From assembly GCF_031656215.1 (NCBI RefSeq), contig NZ_CP134228.1, positions 2,685,001 to 2,749,000 on the forward strand: DNA of 64,000 nucleotides. Reading direction: 5' to 3'. This DNA is from Mesorhizobium koreense (lineage in GTDB: Bacteria > Pseudomonadota > Alphaproteobacteria > Rhizobiales > Rhizobiaceae). The position numbers and the translations under genes were made by a program. Shown here one piece after another: positions 56,401 through 64,000 of the stretch (position 1 is its first letter; each line of letters starts with the position of its first letter). The notes beneath the pieces are model-generated. The model made no database searches and was not told where the DNA came from. It saw only the letters and a program-made list of their open reading frames with translations.

Positions 56401-58978
56401 TCTTGCCCTCGGGGTCGACGGCGATGACGCTGAATTTCGCGATCGAATTCTCCGGTACGGAGCCGTCGGCGGAGGCAGGCCGGATACCGATGCGCGGGCC
56501 GTCGGGCTGGACGTCGAAATCGAGCCGGCGCTCCACCGCGCGGCCGCTGCCTTCGCTCATGCGCATGACGAGTTGGGCATTGAGCAGCCTTGTCGTCGAG
56601 GGCAGGTTGTCGAGCGATATGTCGAAAGACGATTTGCCCTCGGCGTCCGTGACGGGCAGGTCGTTCAGATCATAGGCTGTCGCTTCGGTATTCTCTTCCT
56701 CGGCAAGCCCGAACTGATATCCGGGAAAGGCTTTCCAGTCGCGTTTGGTCATGACATTGACCTCGCCCGCCAGCGACAGGCCGGCGCCGGGCGCGCCGTA
56801 GAGGAAGCGCCCGACGACATCGACGGGAAGATTCTCGCCGGGAACGAGGGTCGTTTCTCTGGTTGTCATGTCGAATTCGATACGGTCGGGCACGAAATCC
56901 TCGACCAGGAACATCTTCTCCGCGACCGGCTCCTTCTTCGGATCGGTATAGATACGCATGTTCCAGGTGCCGCGCATGGCGGCCGTAGACAGCACCAGAT
57001 CGACCGAACGGCCGCCAAGCGAGGCGTCATCACTGACGATGCGCCGGTCCTCGACGCCGTCGGGCCGGGTGAAAATGAAGGTGAGGGGCAGGTTCTCGAT
57101 GGCCTTTGCCGCATCGTCGCGCGCGAGCGCTGCCGCGTGGACCGTCTCGCCGGCGCGGTAGATGCCGCGCTCCGTCCAGGCGTAGACGTCGAGCGCGCCG
57201 GGTGCCGCGCGCCCTGTCACGCCGCGGTCGGAAAGGTCGAAGCCTGCCTTGGTCATGTCGAGGAAGACGAAATCGTCGCCACCCTTGCTGGCCGTCAGCA
57301 CCGCCGGCGTCATGCCGCCTTCGCCGCGCGAAAGCCCGGCGCTGAAGACGGCGTGGCCATCGGCATCGGTCTTCGCCGTGCCAAGCACTTCGTTGTTCTT
57401 TGCGATCAGCTTCAGTTCGACATCGGCAAGCGGTTTCGCCGAGCCAAGGGAGCGGGCGAAGACGTTTAGCCCGTCCTGCCCGGCGAAGGTCGAAAGCCCG
57501 ATATCGGAGACGACGAACCACTGCGTCGCTTGCGCGTCATAGCTCTCCTGCGCGCCGGTCGGCGTCGCTGTCAGGATATAGATGCCGGGCTTGCGGCTAG
57601 GTAGTGCCTCGTCCACCGGGAAACTGGTCACCACTTCCTTGTTGAGATCGGAGGCGATGTCGATCTTTCCCTGCCACACGGCATTGCCCGTCCTGTCGGC
57701 GATGTCCTCCGCGCTGTAGCGGCTCAACTGGTCGAGGAACTGGTAGCCGGTCACGAGATCGGCGAGCGAGCGGTCGTTGATACGGTAGAGCTTGAGGTCG
57801 GCCGAGCTGGTGTTGACGGAAACCAGCGGGATGCCGTGGCGTGCCGTGCCGGGCAGAATGAAGTTCTGGCCGGTGAAGCGGATGAAGGGCGTGCGGTCGC
57901 GCACATAGACATTGAGGACGATCGGGGCTTGCAGCGTCTCGCCGATGGCGGCAGGCAGGCCGGAGCGGAAGGTCACTTGATAGCGCTTGCCGTGCTCCAG
58001 CCCTTCGACGCAGATCTGCTTGTCATTGGCGGTGATCGCCTTCGGCGCCTGCCCGTCGACCCTGACGAAGGGCGCGTAGTCGACGCCTTCCTTCACCAGC
58101 GGGTCGGAGAATTGCGCACAGACGCGTGGCGTCTGGTTGTCGGAATCGACCGTGTTGTTGACGACGCGGAAGCCCTTGCGCGCCTTGAGGTCGAGATAGG
58201 CGGCCTTGACGGCGGCATTCGGCTGGAGGGCGAGGCTCGCCTCGTAGGTCTGGATCGCCGGGCGGAACGCCTCCCGCTTTTCGAGCGCCGGCGCCAGCAC
58301 GGCAAGCGCGGTCGCCCGGTCGCTCGTCGTGCGGGAGGTCAGATAGGCGTTATAGGCGGCGGAAGACGCCGCCCTCTTGAGGCTGTCTTCGTCGGTACTG
58401 TTGGCCGGCTTTATCGCAAGCGCGGCGCGCACGAGGCTCGTCCACAGCGTGCTGTCATCAGGCGATATGGTGAGTGCGTCGGCGTATTTCTGCATCGCCG
58501 CGCGCGGGTCTGTCAGCATGACCGCGTCTGCCTCGGTGACAAGCGCGTTCAGGCCATCCGAGGCCGCGGGTGTGGCGGTCGTGACCTGCTGGCGGTAGTT
58601 GATCGCCTCGTCGGGGAGCCAGTTCGGCAGGAAATCGAGCTTGGCGGGCGCGCCGATATCGGGCTCGCTGGTCAGGTCGACGACCTTGCCTGCGACCGCG
58701 CCGTTGAACGGATTGAGCGTGCGGTAATCGGATTTGAGGAAGCACCAGCGCGCCTTCGAGTTATAGGTGAAGGCACGGCAGGAACGGTCCGCCAGGCAAG
58801 CGGATTTGCACTGGTCGAGACTGAAGTTCTGCTCCGAGCGCAGGTCGAAGCCGAAATAGTCGGAGTTCTGGGTCGTTACGATTGTCCGCGCACTTTCGGC
58901 AGCAAATGCCGGACCAGTCAAGGACAGGAACAGGCTTGCGAGAAAGAGGAAAAAGCCGTGAGCCGCGCGCAATCGCAT
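53492..58978 (-). CDS. Bacterial alpha-2-macroglobulin with N-terminal PAN/Apple domain
   Basis: 1828 residues from the ATG at 58978 (GGAGG upstream), which opens a signal peptide (MRLRAAHGFFLFLASLFLSL, ending AFA). A cysteine-rich PAN/Apple-like domain spans about 36-92 (SLDQCKSACLADRSCRAFTY). It is followed by a helical repeat-like part and a long series of macroglobulin beta domains. The thioester motif C-A-E-Q is at 1375-1378 (YGCAEQTTSRALP), so the protein can covalently trap attacking proteases. It is expected in the periplasm guarding the cell wall together with PbpC, which follows it. There is no lipobox, so it is soluble or held by a partner. Confidence 0.93.
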   Translation of the reverse strand: MRLRAAHGFFLFLASLFLSLTGPAFAAESARTIVTTQNSDYFGFDLRSEQNFSLDQCKSACLADRSCRAFTYNSKARWCFLKSDYRTLNPFNGAVAGKVVDLTSEPDIGAPAKLDFLPNWLPDEAINYRQQVTTATPAASDGLNALVTEADAVMLTDPRAAMQKYADALTISPDDSTLWTSLVRAALAIKPANSTDEDSLKRAASSAAYNAYLTSRTTSDRATALAVLAPALEKREAFRPAIQTYEASLALQPNAAVKAAYLDLKARKGFRVVNNTVDSDNQTPRVCAQFSDPLVKEGVDYAPFVRVDGQAPKAITANDKQICVEGLEHGKRYQVTFRSGLPAAIGETLQAPIVLNVYVRDRTPFIRFTGQNFILPGTARHGIPLVSVNTSSADLKLYRINDRSLADLVTGYQFLDQLSRYSAEDIADRTGNAVWQGKIDIASDLNKEVVTSFPVDEALPSRKPGIYILTATPTGAQESYDAQATQWFVVSDIGLSTFAGQDGLNVFARSLGSAKPLADVELKLIAKNNEVLGTAKTDADGHAVFSAGLSRGEGGMTPAVLTASKGGDDFVFLDMTKAGFDLSDRGVTGRAAPGALDVYAWTERGIYRAGETVHAAALARDDAAKAIENLPLTFIFTRPDGVEDRRIVSDDASLGGRSVDLVLSTAAMRGTWNMRIYTDPKKEPVAEKMFLVEDFVPDRIEFDMTTRETTLVPGENLPVDVVGRFLYGAPGAGLSLAGEVNVMTKRDWKAFPGYQFGLAEEENTEATAYDLNDLPVTDAEGKSSFDISLDNLPSTTRLLNAQLVMRMSEGSGRAVERRLDFDVQPDGPRIGIRPASADGSVPENSIAKFSVIAVDPEGKKIDVQGLNWSLVKLVRNYQWYRDGSSWRYEPIDITQKVSDGHVDVAASGEASVSAPVGWGRYRLEVESPQADGPASSVEFDAGWYVAASSTETPDALEIALDKESYAVGDTAHLKISPRFAGEVLVTVGGDRLLATKTASVPADGATVDIPVEGDWGAGAYVTATLYRPGEAQASRMPMRAIGIKWLKVDPGKRKLDVSLETPAKVEPRGPLTIPVKLGGLTPGEEAYVTVAAVDVGILNLTRYTPPDPDGWYYGQRQLGLEIRDIYGKLIDGSAGVMGRIRTGGDGAQMASEGSPPTQKLVAFFTGPVKVDNDGRAVVSFDLPQFNGTVRVMATAWSKTAVGHASSDVIVRDPVVITAGLPRFMAPGDEAQMRLDIANTDGPAGEYTLSVESGGKVSTGQASAQKVTLAAGARSTVTVPLTATATGEADIHIRLSHADGLSVAQDLSLPVRPAQLPVTTRRVISLAADGGSLRIDKELLAASLLDGASVSIGVSSSAALDIPSLLMALDRYPYGCAEQTTSRALPLLYVSQLSKASGMPVDPDLHKRIQDAIYRVLNDQSSSGSFGLWGPASGDLWLDAYISDFLTRSREQGFDVPDVAMRQALDNLQNTLSYSNDLKERSTEIAYALYVLARNHRASVGDLRYYADTQLDAFQSPMARAQIAASLALYGDSQRADRVFASAFNLASAGKTVLDDSRADYGSRLRDGAAMLALAAETKPAPSLIPAMIRLVSAEREDKRYIDGHTSTQENAWLLLAARAIKAGTEAISIDVNGRAHSGPFAEHVDGTELQGQPVTITNRGPNPIDAVVTAVAAPAEPLPAGGNGFSITRTYYTLDGQETDVTETQQNQRYVVVLKVTEQNSWPSRVLVTDLLPAGFEIDNPSLVGSAQLSNFNWLGNTEVAHTEFRDDRFVAAFNRSGSDGREMTLAYVVRAVTPGVYALPAASVEDMYRPQLSARTATGRMEVKAAR

Positions 58979-59067
58979 GCCTGCCTCCAATGCTGCCGCC
59001 GTCCCTTTTGACGATGATGATGGTTCGAGCCGCGATGTCAATTGAGGCACGTCGCGAAGGTGGCGCG

Positions 59068-60405
59068 TTACCGCCGAAAGCGCACGGTCGCGGCGAAGGT
59101 GAGCGTGCGGCCGCCGATGCCGTCGGGCGGCGGCGGATAGGGCGAGGCGCGCTCTGCGGTCGCCCTTGCCGCGTCATCGAGGACTGCGGATCCCGAGCTT
59201 CCGGCAAGACGGGAGGAGAGAAGCCGCCCGCTCCGATCGATGGTGATCGCGATGCGCGCCGCGCCGGTGACTCCGTTGCGCTCGGCCTCGGCCGGATAGC
59301 GCTCAAAGCGCTGGACGTGGCTGCGCAGGCGGGCGGCGTAGGCCGCCTTCTCGCCGGCACTGGCGCCGCCGCGCGAAGCGACCGAGCCACGCCCCGCCAC
59401 CTTGCCCACGCCTGAGGAGGAGGGGCGATCGGCGGTCTTGCGGGTTTCTTTCGGGGCTTGCACGGCCTGATGCTGGCTCGTTTTGCGATCTGTGTCAGGC
59501 TTCGTGTTGCGTTGGCTCCGGACAGGTTCTACGTCCTCCGACACCGGTACCGGCTTTTCAGCCTTCCGTATCGGGTTCGGCTGATCCGGTGCTGGCGCGG
59601 GAAGCGGCGCCACCCCGGGGAGCGTGACCGGCAGTTCGGCACCATCAGGAATCTGCGGCGCGGCATCAGGTAGCTTGAGGGCAGGGGGCGGGACGGCTTC
59701 CACAACCTCCGTGGCGGGCCGAGCCGGCTGTTCGGCCTCAGTTTTCGGCGGCACTTCCGGTAGGAGCAGGGCCGGCGCCGGAACCTTTTCTTCCGCTATT
59801 TGCCGGGTGGCGAGCACCTTGGGCGCATCGAAGGCCGGAGGTTCGGGCGGCAGGGAAAGCTCCGGCTTCGGTACCTCGACTGCCGTGGTTGCGGCAGGCT
59901 GGGTCGTCTCGACATCGGGTGGCGTCGGTGGCAGGGAAAGCGCCGGCGACGGAACGGAGACCGTTGCTTTATCGGGCTCCACTTCGTCAGCCTCGTCGGC
60001 TTCGGTCGCCGCTACTCCAGCCAGCGAGGGATCGGTGCTGGGGTTCGGAGGCGCATCGACGACGATCTCGACCGAGATCGCATCGGTCTCTGCCTCGACG
60101 CCCGGCTGGGTCAGGAAATGCGCGGTGAGCACGAGAGCAGCGGCATGAACCGCAAGCGAAAGCAGGACGAGCAGGGACGGGAAACGGCGGTGATTTGACC
60201 GAGGTGGTGACACGGTTTCATCGGCCGGATCGACGGTGGGAGGAGTGGGCGATCCCGCAACTTTCCCGGCTCGCGGCTCCGCCTCGACCGGGGCCCCTGA
60301 ACCCGTTTCCGCCGGCTCGTCCGCTACGATGGACGGCCACAGCGCGAGGAAGCTGCTGCTGTCTGCGGCTTCTTCGAACGGTTCGAAGCTCGGCCAATGC
60401 TTCAT
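59068..60405 (-). CDS. tonB: TonB-family energy-transducing protein
   Basis: 445 residues from the ATG at 60405, overlapping the ATPase stop (ATGA). It has an unusually long cytosolic part (about 1-74) and then one membrane helix (about 76-98). A Pro/Glu/Ala-rich periplasmic spacer carries four VPxPxLxLPxxPP-like units starting at 151, 178, 208 and 238. The C-terminal TonB domain (about 353-445) has LRSHVQRFERYPAEAERNGV and GAARIAITIDRSGRLLSS. It should couple ExbBD energy to the receptor encoded at the window end. It is the last gene of the cobalamin-type uptake run; no exbB/exbD is in the window. Confidence 0.9.
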   Translation of the reverse strand: MKHWPSFEPFEEAADSSSFLALWPSIVADEPAETGSGAPVEAEPRAGKVAGSPTPPTVDPADETVSPPRSNHRRFPSLLVLLSLAVHAAALVLTAHFLTQPGVEAETDAISVEIVVDAPPNPSTDPSLAGVAATEADEADEVEPDKATVSVPSPALSLPPTPPDVETTQPAATTAVEVPKPELSLPPEPPAFDAPKVLATRQIAEEKVPAPALLLPEVPPKTEAEQPARPATEVVEAVPPPALKLPDAAPQIPDGAELPVTLPGVAPLPAPAPDQPNPIRKAEKPVPVSEDVEPVRSQRNTKPDTDRKTSQHQAVQAPKETRKTADRPSSSGVGKVAGRGSVASRGGASAGEKAAYAARLRSHVQRFERYPAEAERNGVTGAARIAITIDRSGRLLSSRLAGSSGSAVLDDAARATAERASPYPPPPDGIGGRTLTFAATVRFRR

Positions 60406-61196
60406 CGGCGCGCCTCGCGAGTTCCCGCCGCATTGGCCAGCGCCACCGGCGCCAGGATCATGCCGCCGGAATCGTGGTCGATATGGGCGACGATGCCGAA
60501 CACTTCGCCCAGCCGTTCCGGCGTCAGCACGTCGGCGGGCGTGCCTTCGGCCGCCAGCCTGCCTTCCTTCATCAGGAGGATGTGGTCGCACCAGCGCGCG
60601 GCGAGCGTCAGATCGTGCAGCGAGACGAGAAGCGACCGCCCCTTCGCGGAGAGCTTCCTGAGGCCGGCCATCATCGTCATCTGGTGCGCCGGGTCGAGGC
60701 CGGATGCCGGCTCATCGGCAAGCAGCACCGGCGTGTCCTGCGCGATGGCGCGGGCGGCAAGGACGCGCGCCTGCTCGCCGCCGGAAAGCTCGGTCGCCGG
60801 TCGCTCCGCAAGGTCGGTGACGTCCATCGTCGCCATCGCTTCGGCACATAGCGCCCGGTCGTGGTCCAAGAAGGCCCTACTCATTCCCTGCCAGGGCATC
60901 CGCCCGAGCCCGACCAGATCGCGGACCGTAAGCGGCCAGCTTATGATGCGAGCCTGCGGCAGATGCGCGATCAGCCGGGCACGCTCGGCGTAGGAAAGCT
61001 GGCCGAGGTCGCGTCCGTCGACGGTGATGCGGCCGGTGCTTGCAAGCTGGCCGGCCAGCGCCCGCATGAGGGTCGATTTGCCGGCGCCATTCGGGCCAAG
61101 CACGCCGGTGATCGTGCCGGGCTCCAATTTGAGGCCGACCCCGCTTACCACGCGGCGGCCGGAAAGATCGACGGAGAGGTCTTCCGCCTCGATCAT
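60402..61196 (-). CDS. btuD: ABC transporter ATPase, cobalamin/siderophore/heme type
   Basis: 264 residues from the ATG at 61196, overlapping the permease stop. Walker A is GPNGAGKSTLMRALAG, the signature is LSGGEQARVLAARAIAQ and Walker B is PVLLADEPASGLD, then the switch His in SLHDLTLAARW. Close relatives are annotated HmuV or BtuD. I prefer the cobalamin name because of the neighbouring binding protein and receptor, but the ATPase alone cannot decide. Confidence 0.85.
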   Translation of the reverse strand: MIEAEDLSVDLSGRRVVSGVGLKLEPGTITGVLGPNGAGKSTLMRALAGQLASTGRITVDGRDLGQLSYAERARLIAHLPQARIISWPLTVRDLVGLGRMPWQGMSRAFLDHDRALCAEAMATMDVTDLAERPATELSGGEQARVLAARAIAQDTPVLLADEPASGLDPAHQMTMMAGLRKLSAKGRSLLVSLHDLTLAARWCDHILLMKEGRLAAEGTPADVLTPERLGEVFGIVAHIDHDSGGMILAPVALANAAGTREARR

Positions 61197-62185
61197 CAGA
61201 ACAACTCCCGCCGCGAACGGACGATGAGCCACAGGAAGAAGGGTGCGCCGATCAGCGCGGTGACCACGCCTACGTTGAGTTCGTGCGCGGAAACCGCGAT
61301 CCGGGCGACGATGTCTGCAGCAAGCAGGAGGATCGCGCCGCCCATGGCGCTCGGCAGGAGAAGACTGGACGGCATGCGGTTGGTCAGCGGCCTCAGCATA
61401 TGCGGCACGACCAGCCCGACGAAGCTGATGGCGCCCGTGACGGCGGTGCCGGCGCCGACGGCAAGCGCCGTGCCGGCGATGACGAGAAGGCGCGTGCGCT
61501 TGCGGTCGATACCGAGGCTTTCCGCACCCTCCTCGCCGAGCGAGAAGGCGTCGAGCGCGCGGCCGGTGGCGGCGAGCAGTGCGCAGCCCGCGATGATCAG
61601 CGGCAGCGCGATCGCCACATGCATCATCGAGCGGTCCTTCAGCGAGCCAAGTAGCCAGAAGATGATCTCGTAGCTTGCGAAGGGGTTGGGCGAGAGGTTC
61701 AGCGCCAGCGAGGTCAACGCGGCGGCGAGGCTCGACAGCGCCACGCCGGAGAGGATCAATGTCAGGGTCGAGCCGTGGCGGGCGGCGATGGCGAGGAGGA
61801 TGAGGACGGCGAGGAAAGCACCGGTGAGCGCGCCGGCCGGCAGCGCATAGAGCGATGCGCCGGCAAGGCCGCTATAGAAGATGACGACCGCGCCGAGCGA
61901 CGCCATGGCCGAGACCCCGACGATGCCCGGTTCCGCGAGGGGGTTGCGCAGGAAGCCTTGCAGCACCGCGCCCGACAGGCCGAGCGAAGCGCCCACCGCG
62001 AGGCCGAGCAGCGCGCGTGGCAGCCTGATCTCTCGCATGATAATGCGGGTCGCCTCGTCGCCGCCGGCGATCAGCGCCTTTATGGAGGTGATCGGCCCGA
62101 GATGCGCCGGGCCGATCAGGAGCGACAGCACGAACAGGATCGCCATCAGCACGGCCAGCGCCAGATTGAGGCGGAGCGGGCTCAT
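61196..62185 (-). CDS. btuC: FecCD-type ABC permease (BtuC-like)
   Basis: 329 residues from the ATG at 62185, overlapping the stop of the binding-protein gene; a longer frame to 62284 is not likely. About ten helices. Family features: IRLPRALLGLAVGASLGLSG, AVLQGFLRNPLAEPGIVGVS, LGEEGAESLGIDRKR and the ATPase-contacting AISFVGLVVPHMLR. It forms the inner-membrane channel of a type II importer for cobalamin or iron chelates. Confidence 0.9.
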   Translation of the reverse strand: MSPLRLNLALAVLMAILFVLSLLIGPAHLGPITSIKALIAGGDEATRIIMREIRLPRALLGLAVGASLGLSGAVLQGFLRNPLAEPGIVGVSAMASLGAVVIFYSGLAGASLYALPAGALTGAFLAVLILLAIAARHGSTLTLILSGVALSSLAAALTSLALNLSPNPFASYEIIFWLLGSLKDRSMMHVAIALPLIIAGCALLAATGRALDAFSLGEEGAESLGIDRKRTRLLVIAGTALAVGAGTAVTGAISFVGLVVPHMLRPLTNRMPSSLLLPSAMGGAILLLAADIVARIAVSAHELNVGVVTALIGAPFFLWLIVRSRRELF

Positions 62186-63063
62186 TGTGTCGGTGTCCCC
62201 GATGACGAGCACGGCGAGACCTGCTGGCGCACTTTGGCCAGCGCTTTCACCGCCTCCAGCACGAAAGGGCCGCCGCAGGACCACGCGCCTTCCGGCACGA
62301 AATGGCCGAAGCGCGTTCCCTTCAGCGCGCGCAATGCCGGATCTTTCAAAGTGAGGTCGGCGAGCGACGGCGCCTCCGAAAGCTGCTCCGGCAGGATGAC
62401 GATGTCCGGCTTGTGCTCGATCAGCAGTTCGAGCGGGAAGGGGGTCATGCCGGCATAGCCGAGTTCGGCGGCGAGGTTCCTCAGGCCGGCTGCGCGCATG
62501 GCGGAATCGGCGAGCGTGCCGGCACCCTGCGAAATACCGTTCTGGCCGTAGGCGATGGCGGTCGGCGCCGGGCCGCAGACGGAGGCCTTTATCGCATTCA
62601 GGCCGGTCTCGAAATTCGTAGCCACCGCTTCGGCCTTTGCCTCGCGATGCAGGATCTTGCCCATGCGACGGATCTCACCGGGGATGGTGTCGAGTGTCTG
62701 CGCGTAGGCGAATTCCTCGACATGGAAGCCGAGATGCTTCAGCAGGTCGGTCGTGTTGTGCAGCGTATAGGTGCCGGTCACCACGACGTCGGGGCGGGCG
62801 AGGAAGACCTCCTCCGCCAGCCCGCGATTCTTCGGATATGCGGCGGCCTCCGCGTGCATGAAGGAAAGGCCGGGATCCGAAGCGAGGTCGGAGATCGACA
62901 CGATCTGGCCGGGCGCGGCAAGCGTCATGGCAAGCTGGTCGGTGCAGACGTTGAGCGACATGACGCGCGGGAGATCGGCCGCGTTGGCGGGGAGGACAAG
63001 ACAGAGCATGGCCGAAAGCGCAAAGAGCGCTCTCCTGCGAATGCTATTGCCTCGCCCGCCCAT
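62182..63063 (-). CDS. btuF: Periplasmic binding protein, BtuF-like
   Basis: 293 residues with a signal peptide (about 1-28: RRRALFALSAMLCLVLPANA). The mature start LPRVMSLNVCTDQLAMTLAA, then IVSISDLASDP, is typical of alphaproteobacterial cobalamin binding proteins of the BtuF/FhuD fold. ARPDVVVTGTYT and LIEHKPDIVILPEQL are the usual hinge-side strands. The stop codon of the receptor gene touches its start (TAGATG). A siderophore ligand is the alternative. Confidence 0.82.
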   Translation of the reverse strand: MGGRGNSIRRRALFALSAMLCLVLPANAADLPRVMSLNVCTDQLAMTLAAPGQIVSISDLASDPGLSFMHAEAAAYPKNRGLAEEVFLARPDVVVTGTYTLHNTTDLLKHLGFHVEEFAYAQTLDTIPGEIRRMGKILHREAKAEAVATNFETGLNAIKASVCGPAPTAIAYGQNGISQGAGTLADSAMRAAGLRNLAAELGYAGMTPFPLELLIEHKPDIVILPEQLSEAPSLADLTLKDPALRALKGTRFGHFVPEGAWSCGGPFVLEAVKALAKVRQQVSPCSSSGTPTQ

Positions 63064-64000
63064 CTAGAATGTTGCCTTGAACCCGGCGAAGACGCCGAGG
63101 CCGGGCGTGCCGTAACCCTTCACGACCTCGTATTTCTGGTCGAGCAGGTTTTCGCCGCGCAGATAGATTTCGGTCGCCTCAGTCGGCTTGTAAGAGACTT
63201 TGGCGTCGACCAGAACGTAGTCGTCAAGCGGCACGTTAACGAAAGTGCCGAAGGAAGGCGAAATACGGTCGACGGTGTTCAGCACTGTGTGGACCACTCC
63301 GGTGACCGCCCATTTCTCAGCTGGCCTGACGGTCGCCGCGATGGCGAAATCATGTTCCGGGATGCGCGGGCGGCGTTCGCCATCCGGCTGGCGCGTATGC
63401 GTATACGTATAGGAAGCGCCGAGATCGAGCCAAGAAGTCGCGGCCCAGGAAAGCGAGACCTCGACGCCGTTGCGATGGGTCGTGCCGGGGAGCTGGACGT
63501 AACGCGACGTAGTATAATCGTAATCGATCAGATTGTCCGTATCGAGCATGAAATAGGTGACGTCGCCGACGAATCTGCCGTCAAGGAAGGTCTGTTCGAC
63601 GCCGATATCGAAGCTCTTGCTCTCTTCGGGGCGGAGAGCGGAATTGCCAGCGAAGGGATCGTAGAGCTCGTAAAGGCTAGGTGAGCGGAAACCCGTGCCG
63701 TAGGAGGAGTGGAACCGGGTCCCATAATCGGGAAGCGAATAGGATCCGGTCAGCCGGTAGGTCGTATGGCCGCCGAACTCGCTGTGCTCGTCGTGGCGCA
63801 GGCCGGCTGTCAGGGTCAGGTTCTCGACCGGGCTGACGACGGCCTGTCCCCACAGGCCGCCGATGTTGAACGATTCGTTGGTATCGGTGCCGAAATTGTC
63901 GGTGGCGTGGGCCGACTGCCGTTCGTAATCGGCGCCATACTGCAGCGTCAGCCAGCGGCTGGCCTCGAAGGAGCCCTGATACTCCGCCTTGGTGCGCTCG
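63064..64000 (-). CDS. btuB: TonB-dependent receptor, BtuB-like, 5' part outside window
   Basis: The frame is open from the window edge for 312 codons and stops at 63064; only the C-terminal half of the barrel is present and the start is beyond 64000. Barrel strands typical of BtuB-type receptors are clear: TLTAGLRHDEHSEFGGHTTY, YGTGFRSPSLYELYDP, ALRPEESKSFDIGVEQTFLD and the C-terminal ENLLDQKYEVVKGYGTPG, then FAGFKATF with terminal Phe. It imports a bulky ligand, probably cobalamin, driven by TonB. Any cobalamin riboswitch would lie upstream, outside the window. Confidence 0.85.
   Translation of the reverse strand, partial: ERTKAEYQGSFEASRWLTLQYGADYERQSAHATDNFGTDTNESFNIGGLWGQAVVSPVENLTLTAGLRHDEHSEFGGHTTYRLTGSYSLPDYGTRFHSSYGTGFRSPSLYELYDPFAGNSALRPEESKSFDIGVEQTFLDGRFVGDVTYFMLDTDNLIDYDYTTSRYVQLPGTTHRNGVEVSLSWAATSWLDLGASYTYTHTRQPDGERRPRIPEHDFAIAATVRPAEKWAVTGVVHTVLNTVDRISPSFGTFVNVPLDDYVLVDAKVSYKPTEATEIYLRGENLLDQKYEVVKGYGTPGLGVFAGFKATF

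Noticed and set aside
62302-63684. 460-codon plus-strand open frame opposite btuF and btuB
   Set aside because: Antisense to genes with signal peptides and barrel motifs; no ribosome binding site or domain.
60402-64000. Heme uptake (hmu) as the identity of the ABC/receptor run
   Set aside because: No hmuS-like degradation gene is adjacent, and the binding protein and receptor look more like BtuF and BtuB. Not excluded for the ATPase alone.

Overview
The window is GC-rich, densely coded DNA of an alphaproteobacterium, most likely of the Rhizobiales (Phyllobacteriaceae-like). This rests on gene content (TRAP dctPQM, fused trehalose synthase, IclR-controlled glyoxylate genes, fosmidomycin-type exporter beside an AraC gene) and on a RIME-like intergenic palindrome. 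It is inference, not a species call. No rRNA, tRNA, CRISPR array, insertion sequence or phage gene was recognised.

Region 1 (1-21.1 kb) is the most unusual. Six transcription units each carry one copy of an 18-bp motif, TGTWACCGTWACGTRCTT, 65-151 bp ahead of the first gene and always in the same orientation relative to it. The units encode two outer-membrane channel-like proteins, an SH3/repeat protein followed by an MscS channel, a small exported protein with a lipoprotein hydrolase (DUF900), an 85-residue protein, and a long operon. That operon starts with a DUF202 protein carrying ten RTxLS heptads, then encodes two sulfatases without signal peptides, a DUF1254/DUF1214 protein, a HAD hydrolase, a ClC channel, a BASS-type transporter, a formylglycine-generating enzyme, a DUF1622 protein and a second, exported HAD paralogue. 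I read it as one regulon around cytosolic sulfatases matured by their own FGE, possibly for uptake and desulfation of an organic sulfate. The substrate and the regulator are unknown. A membrane-anchored TPR protein (21.5-23.2 kb) and an AraC regulator (23.4-24.5 kb) lie just beyond.

Region 2 (24.5-38 kb) holds an MFS transporter, a GH15 glucoamylase-like enzyme divergent from a trehalose synthase whose fused maltokinase domain looks catalytically dead, an M20 peptidase, an SDR, an MBL hydrolase, a second MFS transporter, glutathione-dependent formaldehyde dehydrogenase (frmA) and a MetE-like methyltransferase.

Region 3 (38-48.3 kb) is a glyoxylate/C2 block: an IclR repressor and an IclR-box operator ahead of gcl-hyi-glxR (glyoxylate to tartronate semialdehyde to glycerate), then a MarR regulator, a TPP enzyme of unknown substrate, and a TRAP transporter. 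A 24-bp palindrome shared by the marR and dctP upstream regions suggests one MarR regulon.

Region 4 (48.2-64 kb) has AraC/fosmidomycin-exporter genes, a hemolysin III family protein, PbpC with a giant alpha-2-macroglobulin separated by a 45-bp inverted repeat, and a tightly coupled minus-strand run btuB(partial)-btuF-btuC-btuD-tonB for a cobalamin-type uptake system.
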